A DNA stretch of 64,000 bases, taken from Rotaria socialis. Lineage: Eukaryota > Rotifera > Eurotatoria > Philodinida > Philodinidae. The notes beneath the pieces were generated by a model that saw only the letters and a list, made by a program, of their open reading frames with translations, did no database searches and was not told where the DNA came from. The stretch is taken from assembly GCA_905331475.1 (NCBI GenBank), contig CAJNYU010001315.1, positions 17,576 to 81,575 of the forward strand, given 5' to 3'. Shown here piece after piece: positions 1-11,781 of the stretch. The position numbers and the translations under genes are program-made. The stretch's first letter is position 1; each line of letters starts with the position of its first letter.

Positions 1-476
1 AAACAGTGATTATTGGATTGGCGTTCTTATTAAAAATGATTGATAAAACTAATGAAACGTTGAAGAAATTATTTCCACATTCAATCAACGGATTTACAGT
101 TTATTATTTAAGTGCTTTCCTTTTATTATTAGCACTTGCAGGCGTTATTATTTTTATTATTCTTCTTTGCGTCAGCGGGAATAGCTCGAGTAGTCATAGT
201 CATGTTAGTAGAAGTTCTTCTCTTAGTCGCTGTATGAATACAAATGGATTCGTTACCGGTATAATAATCAATGTCATTATATGTGCTTTCATCGGCTTTT
301 TCTTTGGAATAATCATAAGTGTGATTATGATAAGAAAAATCATGAAGCATCATACAAGTAAACTATGGTTACGGCAAGAAGCAGAAAAATATGTTATAAA
401 AGATTCTCAAGGCCAAAAAAAAGACTTAGAAGATAAAATCTTGATTCAAATTAAAGATATTATTGTTAGGCATTAA
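1..476 (+). CDS. Partial small membrane protein, 3' end of gene
   Basis: An open frame runs from the window edge to a TAA at 474-476, about 156 residues. I see two strongly hydrophobic segments: one near residues 34-56, rich in Leu/Ile/Val, and one near residues 83-108. A Ser/His-rich loop separates them and a Lys-rich tail follows. No ATG is in a convincing start position; the first bases read ACAG, which could be an intron acceptor, so this is probably the last exon of a longer gene. I do not recognise the family. The two-helix topology with a charged C-terminus is all that can be stated. There are no frame breaks in the visible part. Confidence 0.5.
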   Translation, partial: TVIIGLAFLLKMIDKTNETLKKLFPHSINGFTVYYLSAFLLLLALAGVIIFIILLCVSGNSSSSHSHVSRSSSLSRCMNTNGFVTGIIINVIICAFIGFFFGIIISVIMIRKIMKHHTSKLWLRQEAEKYVIKDSQGQKKDLEDKILIQIKDIIVRH

Positions 477-2377
477 ACATTGCTATTAGCTTTTACTAAT
501 GCATCATGTTTATCATAATAAAATCAATAGACTACGTAGAAAATCATCTGCTCAGAAGAAAAGCTCTAAGATGTTCTGTCACAAAACTTCAGAAATTCAT
601 TATATTGGAATTCGTGTATGTGCTAAAATGATACCTACATTCGTACTAGTTATCATGCATGAAGTCTTATTTGTAGTTCAAGCAAATAAAGTTTTTGGAC
701 GACAGTCACATGATGTACCACAAATAGAGATTCGGAGTCTTTTTCCAGCTGAAATATCTACTTTGTGATGAAAAAGAGTTTCCATTTAACAACAAAAAGC
801 ATTTTTTCTCACCACTTCATAGCATGGATATATGATTTCATGATGCTGTTGGTCACAATAATTTTTGCCCGGCACGCTGCAAGTCATTTCATTCATATAA
901 TAGAATAATTTATTCCTTGTGAAGCACTCACATCGAAAACAAGGCTGTTTTGCTTTAGCTATTTATTTTCATGCTGCGCTATTGCACATTTAGAGCCTGT
1001 TAAACTCATGTAAATCATATTTTTTGTGCAAACTTATCTGTTAATGATGTTTTAAAAGCTACCGCATGCGAAACGATCGAATGTAAACATGAATCTATAA
1101 CTATCCTATCGAAAGGTGTTCTATGCTAAAACAGTTGAATTTTTCACTAAGAAATGATTATATCATCAATAAATGAAAAAGAAGGAATGTGTTAAGGCGT
1201 ACTGAAAACAATGACAATTGAATAGTGTTCACTTGATTTGATTTTAAAACATCTTCCTGCAAGGAGACCCATAGTTTACTTTTATCTCATTTTTTTTAGA
1301 GAAATCTATCATGATTTATTTTTAAACGCGCATCTTTGCAATCTCGTTGGCTGATTTTGAATTTAAAAAAATTATCAATAGAAACTATTTGTTTCTTCAT
1401 TATACATTCTGTAAATCCATTGGTCGAAAATCACATCAAAGAATGAATTAGGAAGCTATTAAAAATCAGATTAGTAAAGCTCTATACCGGAAAGTTGCCT
1501 GTATCCTTCTGCATTTTTATTTGATCAGAACTATTTATAGATACCGAACAAAAAGCGAAATAAATCTTTTAGAAACCTCGTTTTGCTCCCATAAATATTA
1601 AATAGCTTTCAGATTGATTGCAAATACGAAAAAAAAGAATCTGAATGAATTAGCTCGGAAGAAAATACTAAATAAAAACCTCTTGATGTGTACAAGTATA
1701 ACATCTGTATCCTTATTAATTTCTGTATGAGCCCTGCAGAAGCATTTTCTTTTGACATATTGCAACTGATTTGATGTAAATATAGGCAGCTAATTTTTAT
1801 CTAGCATACATTTCACTTTTCGTTATATTTCGAGAAGAAAACGTGTACTACATTACTACCGTTTGAATAAGTTATGACGGTTTTTATTATTTTTTCATCA
1901 AACTCTGATCAACATGCATTGGAGTATCAACACAAGCCTGATTGGTTTCCTTTAGTACTGTATACATATGTATATACAGGTATCAAGCTAGGCCAGTTTT
2001 TCTAATGTTTAAATAAATATGAAAAATAAATATATATATATGCACCTGTGTGTAAATTGTGCAGCAATATATATTTTAATAAATTATGTGTGAACTAATC
2101 TTTCACTTGTCGAGGTTTATAGGTTGAAGATTACAAGTCGTCGTGTGTCTCATGATAGCAACTGGAATAGTAAAAGTAAGATAAAAATGAATAGTAAACA
2201 ATACCATGAATTATCTATCTATTTTTGTTTGTAAGTCATTCATACCAATGAAGTATTCGGTTGACGATCAAGAATAATTTGCTGAGAAATGAATTCGATC
2301 GATATTGGGAGGTTGAGTTTCTTGTCACATGAAAATAAACCGTAAGTTCAGTTTCGAAGATTTCATTTGTTTTTATA
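477..2377. other. Intergenic, no gene seen
   Basis: AT-rich sequence with only short open frames that lack splice-flanked or domain-like content. I see no RNA gene. Position 2378 is where similarity to the segment starting at 5302 begins. Confidence 0.5.
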
Positions 2378-2887
2378 CAGTAGGATAGGATTTCTCTCCC
2401 AAGTCAACATACTCATGACATCTTACAATGCGTCACAGCAAAATGATGCTAGAAACGAAGATGGGAAAGAATTAATTCTCAATAAATATGTGTTTTCTAT
2501 TTCTTCATCAATTCGTCAGTTTTGATCCTCTAGAAATAAACACTTTCGGTCTTAGAATTAACAGTTGCAAAGGCACATTGTTCGAGAATTTTTTAGTATT
2601 TTTGGCATCTGGAACTGTAAGTCCTTTTAAAAATTTATTGAAGTTTCAGCAGTTTGTAGTATGTACCGTTCGACTCAGTGCAAAATTCCATTTTGGTTAA
2701 TAGCTGGGAGTTTGAAAGGAAGCTTTTTTTGTTTTAATGCATCGTGAAATAGTACTATTCATGTCATAGTGTGATGTGACGCTGCAAACAATATGTTACC
2801 ACCACTGAGATATATTCAGTCGATAGTAAAAACTTCTGAATTTTAAATTAAGAAAATTTTTCGAAAACTAGATGATGTTTATGCTCT

Positions 2888-4312
2888 TCAGAATAGATAA
2901 AACGATTTTTCAATATCTTGCAGTTGAAATTCGTTAGTTTTCGTCGTGTTGCGTTTCTGATATAAAACTGTATTATAATTTTCTCTAGAATAATCGTTGA
3001 CATATACTTTGAGGTATGGACGCAAGTTCGGTGGCAGGTTTTCCGATAAAGTTATGAGTGAGCTGACCATCTTGAGTACATGAGACCCACACCTTACATT
3101 TAGAGGCTCACTCTAACCTTATTACAGATATACGACTATCATAGTTACCCTCACATGCTAGAGATCTGATTCGTTTTTCATTCCCTATGTCATAAAAATC
3201 CCGACGGAATCGTGCGATTATATCGCGATATAGCGTCAATTTTCTTTAAATTTATTGTTGTACAAAAATAACACAATAAATAGGTAAAAAAGAGTAGTCT
3301 ATAGAAAAAGTACAAAATAGATTGAGCATGGAGACAAATAGCTAGCTTAACGAAAAAATCATGATTAATCGTCTAAACTGCGGCGATTTCGGTGACATGG
3401 GGATCGACACACAAATCTATTTCTTCTTGTATTTTTGAATTTACTAGTAGCCATGTTATTTTTATATTCATGACGATGAGATTCTCAATTGTTTTTGTGC
3501 TACAAATGTTGAATAGATATTTGATATATTTATATTATACAATGAAAAGTAACCGATTATTATATAGATTTTTCTTTTTCTTTTTACAAATTCACAAAGA
3601 AGCTTCCAAATAAAAGCACCTAATATAGTGACTGTTTTAAATTATGTACAAATTGAGCCATGATTCAAGTGAAAGGCAAGTAATGAGATGCATGTGATAT
3701 ATTCTTCTATTGTGCATAAACTCATTGGTTCTCTGTACCCCGGTCGAAGAAAACGATCAGTAAACGGTCGTATACGATACAAATACGACCCGTTTTACGA
3801 GCCGTATTTTCCCCGTATAGCAGGGGCAGTAACACGGCCGTATGTTCTATACAATACGATAATATTACGCCCGCTGTACGAGGTTTTACGACTGATATAC
3901 GGTGTCCGTGTATGGCCGTAATACTGTACCAGTTAAAACGCCTTAATTCGGCTTAAAACGGCCGTTTTACGACGGAATATGATGCAAAAACGACTGTTTA
4001 CGGTAATGTTACACCGGTTTACTGTGGTCCGTTTTGATCGATCTAAGTATCTTGTGCCTCCTTTAAAATAAAAAAAATGATGTACTTATTAGAATGAATG
4101 ATAGATATTTATGACTTACTTCAGACAGCGCATATTCCGCACTCGTGGGTACGGGTTCTACGACCTCCTCGCTGATCGGGTCCGGCTCTTCGTCAGGTTC
4201 CTATTAAATAAATAAAATTGTAATAGTGAAAAGTATTCAAATTACTAAACAGTAAATTATTACTTACTGGCATGTTTGACAATGTCTGTTGATTACTGAA
4301 AATCATTGATTC
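2888..4312 (-). CDS. Candidate spliced gene of unknown function, duplicated copy A
   Basis: Three splice-flanked stretches on the minus strand recur in both tandem copies. An 81-nt exon at 4120-4200 is bounded by AG and GTAAGT and reads as an acidic, Pro-rich segment starting EPDEEPDPISEE. A short exon lies at 4268-4295, or 4268-4312 if an upstream acceptor is used, with donor GTAAGT. The last open stretch is 2888-3070, containing NLRPYLKVYVNDYSRENY and ending in a stop. The acidic exon differs between copies by a multiple of three, as selection on coding would leave it. I could not connect the exons confidently; a hydrophobic leader-like stretch (MIIFFLLDLL, about 4607-4578) could be a start. 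Family not recognised; opposite-strand frames are also open in places. Confidence 0.35.
3735..4035. repeat. ACGG/CCGT-rich palindromic block 1
   Basis: A CpG-rich, relatively GC-rich island in AT-rich surroundings, built from degenerate short words such as CGGTCGTATACG, ACGGCCGT and TACGACC in both orientations. It is missing at the corresponding site of copy B (6350-6385), so it is either an insertion into copy A or a loss from copy B. A related block lies at 27990-28260. Confidence 0.6.
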
Positions 4313-5301
4313 CTAGAAAAAAAAATAAAAGTATGAAATTCTGTTGCAATCGCAAATTGAAATGTCTTAATTTGAGAAAAAAAAACGAAGGTAACTCAAA
4401 AGTCTAATTTTTATATTGATCGAAAATTTCAATGTTGCATTTGCCTATGCAACGATCACATTTTCAGCTCAGTTATTCAAGAAACAAAGAAAGCAGAAAG
4501 CCAGTTGACCGTGTACCATCACAGATACATATAATCGATTCATTAGTGAAAAGGAAGTTATATCCATCTCGTCTAGACTCGCACACCGACAGCAGATCAA
4601 GTAGGAAAAAGATGATCATCTCAAATTATCGTTTACTAATCTCTGTTGGACGAACTTATTCTCTTACCTGTTCGGAATAAGTGATGGACTATGGCAGATT
4701 TTGGAGTTGATATCTGGATGGTATATCGAGTGCCTTCATATACATGTATATATATATATACCTATAACCAATGGATTAACGAAAACTTGCAAAATTTCAT
4801 CAAAAATTATCACATAACAAGGAAAGTAGTGAAATTCGCTCGACTGTCTACGAACGTCATATTCGCAACGATAGACACAAGAGAAATAAACCCAAGTGGT
4901 TTATTTACCGATTCTTGCGTAAACATTATAGGCAAATAAGTAAAAAGTAAATCATACCTATGCGTCACCAATACCTAAAGCGCCTTTTCGCAGAAATTTA
5001 TTACGAAATGATAAGTTGGAATAAAAAAAGTTTCTCAATCGCGACGATATCGCCGAACAGAGTTACGAAGACAAATATCATTACTCTTCTCGATTGGATA
5101 TCTTTCGTTGGAAGAAAAAGACAGAAAATGCAAAACTTCGATCTAGAACTACGTTGTCTTGTTATCTGTGGCACTGTGTGCGAGTCTAGAAAATCTAGTA
5201 AAGCTTTCTAATGAAATTGTTTTTATGAGCAGTTGCGTAGTCTTTGACTGTCGTAAAATTCAAGAGTTCAAGAGAAAGTATCTATTTTTATTTTTATTTT
5301 T

Positions 5302-7690
5302 GTACAGTAGAATAGGATTGCTCTCCCAAGTCACCATACTCATGACATTTTACAATGCGTCAGAGGAAAATGATTCTGGGAACAAAGATGGGAAAGAATT
5401 AATTCTCAATAAATATGTGTTTTCTATTTCTTCATCAATTCGTCAGTTTTGATCCGCTAGAAATAAGCCTTTATGCTCTTAGAATTAACAGTTACAAAGG
5501 CACATTGTTTGAGAATTTTTTAGTATTTTTGGCATCTGAAACTGTAAGTCCTTCTTAAAATTTATTGAAGTTTCAGCAGTTTGTAGTATGTACCGTTCGA
5601 CTCAGTGCAAAATTCCATTTTGGTTAATAGCTGGGACTTTGAAAGGAAGCTTTTTTTGTTTTAATGCATCGTGAAATAGTACTATTCATGTCATATTGTG
5701 ATGTGAAGCTACAGACAATTCTCTAGCACTACAGAAACATATTCAAGTATGAGCAAAGCTTCCTGAATTTGAAATGAGGAAATCTTTCCAAAAAATAGAT
5801 GAGTTTTATGTTCTGCAAGATAGACGACTCGGATTTTTAATACCTTCCTTTTGAAATTCGCTAATTTTCGTCGTGTTGCGTTTCTGATCTAAAACTGTAC
5901 TATAATTTTCTCTAGAATAATCGTTGACATATACTTTGAGGTATGGCCGCAAGTTCGGTGATAGGTTTTCCGATGAAGGTATGAGCGATGTTACCAACTT
6001 GTGCTTATGAGACCCACACCTTACATCTAGAGGCTCACTCTAATCTTAATACAGATATACGGCTATCATAGTTACCCCAAAACCCTCATTTAATTCATAC
6101 ATTCATCACGAGAAGATCTTAAATTGTTTTTGTAATAAAAAAATATTGAATAAGCATCCAATATATTTATATTATACATTGAAAAGTAACCGATTATTAT
6201 ATAGATAAAGATTATTCTTTTTAAAAATTCACAAACAAGATTTTAGATTAAAGCATGTAATATAGTCATTGTCTGAAGTTAGTTGCAAATTGAGCCATGA
6301 TTTCAGTGAAAGACAAGTAATGAGATGCATGTGATATATTCTTCAACTTTGTATACCACTCATTTGTGCTCTTCGTCTTTTGCCTCCTATAAAATAAACA
6401 AAGTGAGATAGTAATTAGAATGAATGATAGATATTTATGACTTACTTCAGACGGAGTATACGCTGCACTGGTGTATTCAGTGACTTCCGTGCTGATCGGA
6501 TCCTGGTCTTCGTTAGGTTCCTATTAAATAAATAAAATTGTATTAGTGAAAAGTATTCAAATTATTAAACAATATAGTATTACTTACTGGCATGTTTGAC
6601 GATGTCTGTTGATTCCTAGAGAAAAAAAATAAAAGTATGAAATTATGTTGCAATCGCAAATTGAAATGTATTAGTTCGAGAACAAAGAAGGAAGGTAACT
6701 CAAAAGTCTAATTTTTATATTGATCGAAGATTTCAATGTTGCATTTGCCTATGGCAACAACCACATTTTCAGCTCAGTTATTTAGGAAAGAAAGAGAGCA
6801 GAAAACCATTTAACTATGTGTGATCACAGATACATATAATCGATTCATTAGTGAATAGGAAGTTATATCCGTCTCGTCTAGACTCGCACACCGACAGCAG
6901 ATCAAGTAGGAAAAAGATGATCATCTCAAATTATCGTTTACTAATCTCTGNGAAGTTATATCCATCTCGTCTAGACTCGCACACCGACAGCAGATCAAGT
7001 AGGAAAAAGATGATCATCTCAAATTATCGTTTACTAATCTCTGTTGGACGAACTTATTCTCTTACCTGTTCGAAATATGTGACGAATTATGGGAGATTGT
7101 GCAGTTGATATCTGTATGGTATGTCGAATGCCTTCATATACCTGTATATATATATATATACCTATAACCAATGGATTAACGAAAACTTGGAAATTTCATC
7201 AAAAATTATCATACAAGGTAAGTACTGATATTTGCTCGATTGGCTGCGAACGTCATAATGGCTGCCACAGACACAAGAGGGATAAATCCAAATGCTTTAT
7301 TTAGGTATTCATTCATATACATTTTAGGCAAACAAGTAAAAAATCATCAAAATCGTGCTTTAGCGATACATGCGACGTTTTTTCGGTGAAATTTATTTTC
7401 AAAGGATAAGTTGGAATAAAAAATGTTTCTTCATCGCGACGATATCACCGAACAGAGTTACCAAGACAAATATCATTACTCTTCTCGATTGGATATCTTT
7501 CGTTGGAAGAAAAAGACAGAAAATGCAAAACTTCGATCTGGAACTACATTGTCTTGTTATGAGTGGCACTGTGTACGAGTCTAGAAAATCTAGTAAAGCT
7601 TCCTAATGAAATTGTTTTTATGAGCTGTTGCGTAGTCTTTGACTGTCGTAAAGTGCAAGAGTTCAAGGAGAAAGTATGTATTTTCATTTT
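5302..7690. repeat. Tandem segmental duplication, copy B (about 2.4 kb)
   Basis: Second copy of the unit described at 2378-5301, collinear and in the same orientation. Similarity stops near 7690 after GAGTTCAAGGAGAAAGTATG. Copy B holds an internal 92-base near-identical tandem repeat (6859-6950 and 6952-7043) joined by a single N at 6951, probably an assembly join rather than biology. Confidence 0.8.
5806..6615 (-). CDS. Candidate spliced gene of unknown function, duplicated copy B
   Basis: Paralogue of the candidate gene in copy A. The acidic exon at 6446-6520 is 75 nt, bounded by AG and GTAAGT, and starts EPNEDQDPIS. The short exon at 6588-6615 is 28 nt. The last open stretch at 5806-5997 contains NLRPYLKVYVNDYSRENY, identical over that core to copy A, and ends in a stop. 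The first codon of the last stretch is TTG where copy A has ATG, so ATG there is not a conserved start and the stretch is better read as an internal or terminal exon. Coding status is inferred from conservation and splice signals only. Confidence 0.33.
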
Positions 7691-8563
7691 GTTCTCGTAA
7701 GATGATTCGGAACTAATGAAATATCTCTCTTGATCTTATAAAGATTTATTGTTTAGATAGTACGAATATTTTACTTGTATTTCTTTTGACTGCGAATTGA
7801 TTATTGTAAAAAACAACAACATTATTTGTTCTGATTGATGACAGCTGACCCACTTCACACAGCTTACTTATTTATCGTGATTTCGATATCAACGCATTGA
7901 CTATCGAGTAATATATTTAAAAAGAGACTAGGCAGGAAGCGTAAGTACGTTTTCTTCGATCTTATTAGCAATATAAATGGCAAGTGCAGAAGCATACCTA
8001 GATCGGTCCCTCTGACACTCATACAGCCCTTTCTCAAATTTCCGAGAAAATAAAATATGCATTATACATGAGAGAAAGTTTGACATAGACATTTTCCTGA
8101 TAAATCGATGTCTTACATTTTTGCATATGTCTACATCGAATGATTACAATAAGTATGAGTGAAAAATACATATTTTAACCGAATGTTGTGGTTTTTTAAT
8201 ATGTTATTGCATGTAAATAGTAATAATAAATAATGCTTAATTACACATTCTAGTCAATCTATTTGTCATACAATAGCATGTATTTTTGTTTTTACAGAGT
8301 AATTTGACTTCAACTCAATTCGAAATGTATCTGCATCAAAATCAAGAATCAATCCGCGTTTCAATATTAGCTTCAAGTTTAATTACATTCCGTAGCAATC
8401 TATCAAAAAGTAAGTAAAGATTGGTCTAACCAAGAAACATAAATTTTATTTTCGTTTATTCAATAGGAGCGACGGAATGACAAGTTCAATTGTTTCAAAG
8501 ATTATATCCGAGAGAAAGTTTTTCTAAAGACTGTTGTCAACAGAAGTTAGAGACAAAGCAATA
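7691..8563. other. Intergenic with one possible orphan exon (8300-8409, plus strand)
   Basis: Mostly featureless AT-rich sequence. At 8300-8409 a 110-nt open stretch on the plus strand is preceded by TTTTTACAG and followed by GTAAGT. It would read SNLTSTQFEMYLHQNQESIR and onward. No neighbouring exon was found, so it may be a relic or chance. Confidence 0.25.
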
Positions 8564-9256
8564 TCAGTAATGAGAGCTGGTATAAACTGCATTAGGAGTA
8601 GCAGATCCTATGCTACTTTTCAAAAAACATATATTGATATTACTACCAGCTGTTGGCAAACCCCAAGTAAAACCTTTGTAACCCGAGTACGATTGACACC
8701 ATGAGCAGCAAGCGCTAAAACTGGGCTGCGAAGTTGAAGTGATTTCACCACCAAGTAAATTAAAACCATGCAGACAAGCCATGTTGCTACATGCGTAGAT
8801 ACATGGTGTTGTAGCTGAAAGAGAAAATATTGTGCATACTTGAAAGATTAGGATTTGAAGATAATATCAAGTGTAGAAACGTATTAAGGCAACATCAAAA
8901 TAGGCGTACGTTTTCAAAAAAAAAGAAAAGAATGAAAGAGACAGACTTTCTCAGTCGATGGTTGGTAAAAAGGGTGATATGAAAGTTTTCAACCATATTT
9001 TATGTTAATGAAAAGTGGCACAATCCTCATGAGTTGCATACTAATTAGATGCTACTAATTATGATATCTTTGTGGCATAGTTTTGTTTCGATGTCAAAAA
9101 ACAAAGACGCATATTGCAGTATACTCTGCTTATTAATGAGTGTCTTAGATGGTGCAAACATAAAATAATATTATTTATGTTGGTACATCCGTTACGTACT
9201 CGTTGAAGTTGTGGTGGTAGTGGTTGTTGTTGTTGTTACTGTGCTGCTAGTCGTGT
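8564..9256 (-). CDS. Thr-rich linker plus PAN/apple-like domain protein, 3' part
   Basis: Two minus-strand exons are joined by well-formed signals. Exon 9200-9256 (acceptor ATAG, donor GTACGT) encodes an almost pure Thr/Ser linker. Exon 8564-8814 (acceptor TTTCAG) encodes a Cys-rich domain with PCIYACSN, CCSWCQSYSGYKGFTWG and NICFLKS, ending at a stop at 8564. The spacing of Cys around a GxxGFTW core and the closing CFLKS match PAN/apple-type extracellular modules. The phase-1 junction restores a Thr codon. Such proteins are expected at the surface or secreted, binding carbohydrate or protein. The 5' end was not found; a second Thr-rich exon at 13990-14062 and a membrane-spanning exon at 14763-14914 on the same strand could be upstream exons, with the F-box gene then nested in the intron. 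That link is speculative. Confidence 0.55.
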
Positions 9257-9774
9257 CTATCGGAGTATGCACAATTTTAATAGTAGATTCGAAATAAAAA
9301 CTAGGACAAAGTCAAATCAGTTCTAGTCATTTTATAAGTGAAAACAAAACATTTCCAATAATCTTTGTCAGATGTTCATCGATGTTTTCAGTACAATCCT
9401 ACTATATCTCAGCCACCATTGGTAGCATGAGTAATGATATTGGCACAGGCTTCGTTGACATAATGATTGTGTGACTTTTTCAAAGTTCTGAAACTTAGAA
9501 AAATTTGTAAATAGTGAGTGATCCTAAAATGATTGAACACAGGCCATTCTGCGTCTGATTGATTATTTGCATTGAAATATAATCCAGTCTCTGATTCTAC
9601 AGAATAACTCATCGAATAAACTTGACATTTTTCCTAGCAGTACATCTTGACCTTTAGAAACAAAAAAAAATCTACGAGCTGGAAAGCTTACGAATCCTGC
9701 TCTCTAGAACTAAACATTTTTCTAGGAATCTTTCATTGAATATTTTGTTTTACCCTTCGAATAGAAAAATAGAG
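9257..9774. other. No gene assigned
   Basis: A 67-codon open frame on the minus strand (9409-9612) contains an internal AG-rich boundary but has no recognisable domain. I treat it as unsupported. Confidence 0.4.
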
Positions 9775-9782
9775 GAAACAAC

Positions 9783-10583
9783 GGGTGCGTCCCTTTTCGT
9801 CCTCACTCTTCCGGACATCAGGTTATTTGACCGGATGTTCAAAATCGGATATAAAAAATAAAATCGATTTTCCGGATGTTCGGAATGAAAACCGTCCAGA
9901 TGTTCGGAACGAAAAAATACAGGAAGTTCCGAACATAAAGTGACAGATGTTCGGAATAAAAAATGACCGACGTTCGGAACGAAAAAATACAGAATGTTGG
10001 AAATGAATTTTGGTGTATGTTTTATAGTGGGAATGAGTAGTAAAACTATAAACTTCTCTGTTTTGTAGAGGGTAGGTGCTGGTAACAAAAAATTTACTAA
10101 TAATTCTCATAAATGTTCAGCCAGCAGTTCATTAAGTGAAAGAAAAAGTAGACGAAACAGATGATGCCAATATTAAACAAATTCCAAAAAAGAAAAAAAC
10201 AAGACATGCTGCAAGAAAACATTAGACAAAATCTTTTTCTTACAAAAGTTATTTATTCTCTCACTTGTATAAACTTTTGTTGTCTTATGCTTTTTTTGTG
10301 AAAGACTGTACTAGGAAATAAAAGAAAATAAACTATGTTATAAAAAAATTATTTTCTCTTCCGAACATCCTGTATTTTTTCGTTTCGAGCATCTGTCATT
10401 TTATGTTCCGAACATCCTGTACTTTTTCGTTCCGAACATCTAGACGACTTTCATTCCGAACACCCGGTCTTTTTCATTCCGACCTTCCGGTGTTTTCATT
10501 CCGAACATCCGGAAACTGAAGTTCGGAATGGATTTCTCCCACCGATGTCCGTAAAAAAAATGAGGACGAAAAGGGACCACCCC
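9783..10583. mobile_element. Non-autonomous DNA transposon with 8-bp target duplication
   Basis: The ends are inverted: left GGGTGCGTCCCTTTTCGTCC, right (reverse complement) GGGTGGTCCCTTTTCGTCC, continuing into TCA on both sides. The element is flanked by a perfect 8-bp direct repeat GAAACAAC at 9775-9782 and 10584-10591, the hallmark of transposition by a cut-and-paste family such as hAT, P or Merlin. Subterminal regions carry iterated copies of a motif close to GATGTTCGGAACGAAAAAA in one orientation at 9835-10000 and inverted at 10360-10520; these could be transposase-binding repeats. The middle (10000-10360) is AT-rich and holds no transposase. I would call it a MITE-like element of about 801 bp; family assignment is open. 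Confidence 0.85.
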
Positions 10584-10591
10584 GAAACAAC

Positions 10592-11781
10592 ATGTATTCT
10601 CGAATGGAAGAGAATACATTCAGAAATTAGTGACTGATGAATTTGGCAAAAATAAATTTCTGCTTCCGTGTGGGAAAAGCGAAACAAGAGAGTGTTGATT
10701 TTATATTAAAATTCATCCTTCGAAGAACTTGTTGATTTTGTTCTCAATCAATCGTCTTTTATTAGTTTTATTTAAAATGGCATGGCATATTGTGATTATA
10801 AGAAATCCGTAATCAAATCCAGGTTAATCCGATATTTATTGGCTCTACTGATCTGTCATAAACCATAACGGAGAGAACATGAATTGAACAAGGCAACTAC
10901 GGCATACTACTACTATATAGATATGTGGATGGAAAAAAACATTTATTTCAAAGATTGACAAGAAAAAGGACATGATGACCTTAAACTTACTGTTTTCATT
11001 AGCGTAGGTTAACCTACCATAGGGTGTGCTATCATGACAATAGAATTATAATTCAATCCAACATATCTCTATCTAAGAAACAGATCTAATGATCTTAAAT
11101 TATTGTTTTTTATGTATGATTTCCGATTGAAAAATAAAGAGCATATATTTTTTATTCTTCATAATAAAAATTGAAAACACTTGAATTTTGTTGTTGAAGG
11201 CAGTTCTATGTACACTCACTATATCGAATTTATTCAAATTTCTATTGTTGTTTCAGGTCCTTCGACCGGTTGTGCACAACTCTTAGCGGCTAGAGGCCAT
11301 ACGAATATTTTCAATTTAGCGCTCAGATTGAAACAGCGAGAGAGAAACTATAATTTTTATTGATTGACGTTGTTGAAAAAACCTCAATTAATGAGAAGCC
11401 GTGCACGTATTGGCATACATCAAGGACAATACTATGAATGCCATTCTAGAAAAAATATTGAAATAATTTCTAATCAAGAATAGGAGTTGGTTTATCACAT
11501 TTACATATCTCTTTCTTTCGATAATATCGCAGACGGTACCACGAAAGTGTACCGCCAAGACCCTATGCCACTTTCTATTAGCTAATTATTGTTTTATTTC
11601 ACACATACATGACTAATACAAATAATTTAATCACACACTCGCACCTGAAATATACACAGTTGGATCTTGCTCAGCATGCATATACAAGATGAGAATGATT
11701 GTATTTAGGATTAAACCTGACTTTATTAAAAATAAAAATAGAATTTTTCTAATAATTTGTTCGATCTGCAATGACGCACAA
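10592..11781. other. Intergenic with possible terminal exon fragment (11257-11363, plus)
   Basis: At 11257-11363 an open stretch follows TTGTTTCAG and ends in a stop, reading GPSTGCAQLLAARGHTNIF and a basic tail. It slightly resembles the end of an ankyrin-type repeat, but without neighbouring exons this is weak. The rest shows no gene. Confidence 0.25.

Larger units (their letters stand above)
2378..5301. repeat. Tandem segmental duplication, copy A (about 2.9 kb)
   Basis: The unit begins with TACAGTAGGATAGGATT at about 2378 and the same sequence, slightly diverged, restarts at 5302, so the copies are head to tail. Matching landmarks: 2600-2760 with 5520-5690, 2930-3140 with 5860-6070, 3500-3700 with 6140-6340, 4080-4330 with 6395-6620, 4430-4680 with 6715-7070 and 4980-5270 with 7370-7670. 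Copy A has about 250 extra bases near 3150-3440 and an ACGG-rich insertion at about 3735-4035, both absent from copy B. Confidence 0.85.

Noticed and set aside
6851-7108. 85-codon plus-strand frame with an X residue
   Set aside because: It crosses the N at 6951 and translates the duplicated 92-bp piece twice; the frame is an assembly artefact.
9750-10110. Two overlapping open frames of 95-112 codons in the 9783 element
   Set aside because: They consist of the iterated TTCGGAA motif translated in two frames (repeating SFRTS-type units) and are not a transposase.
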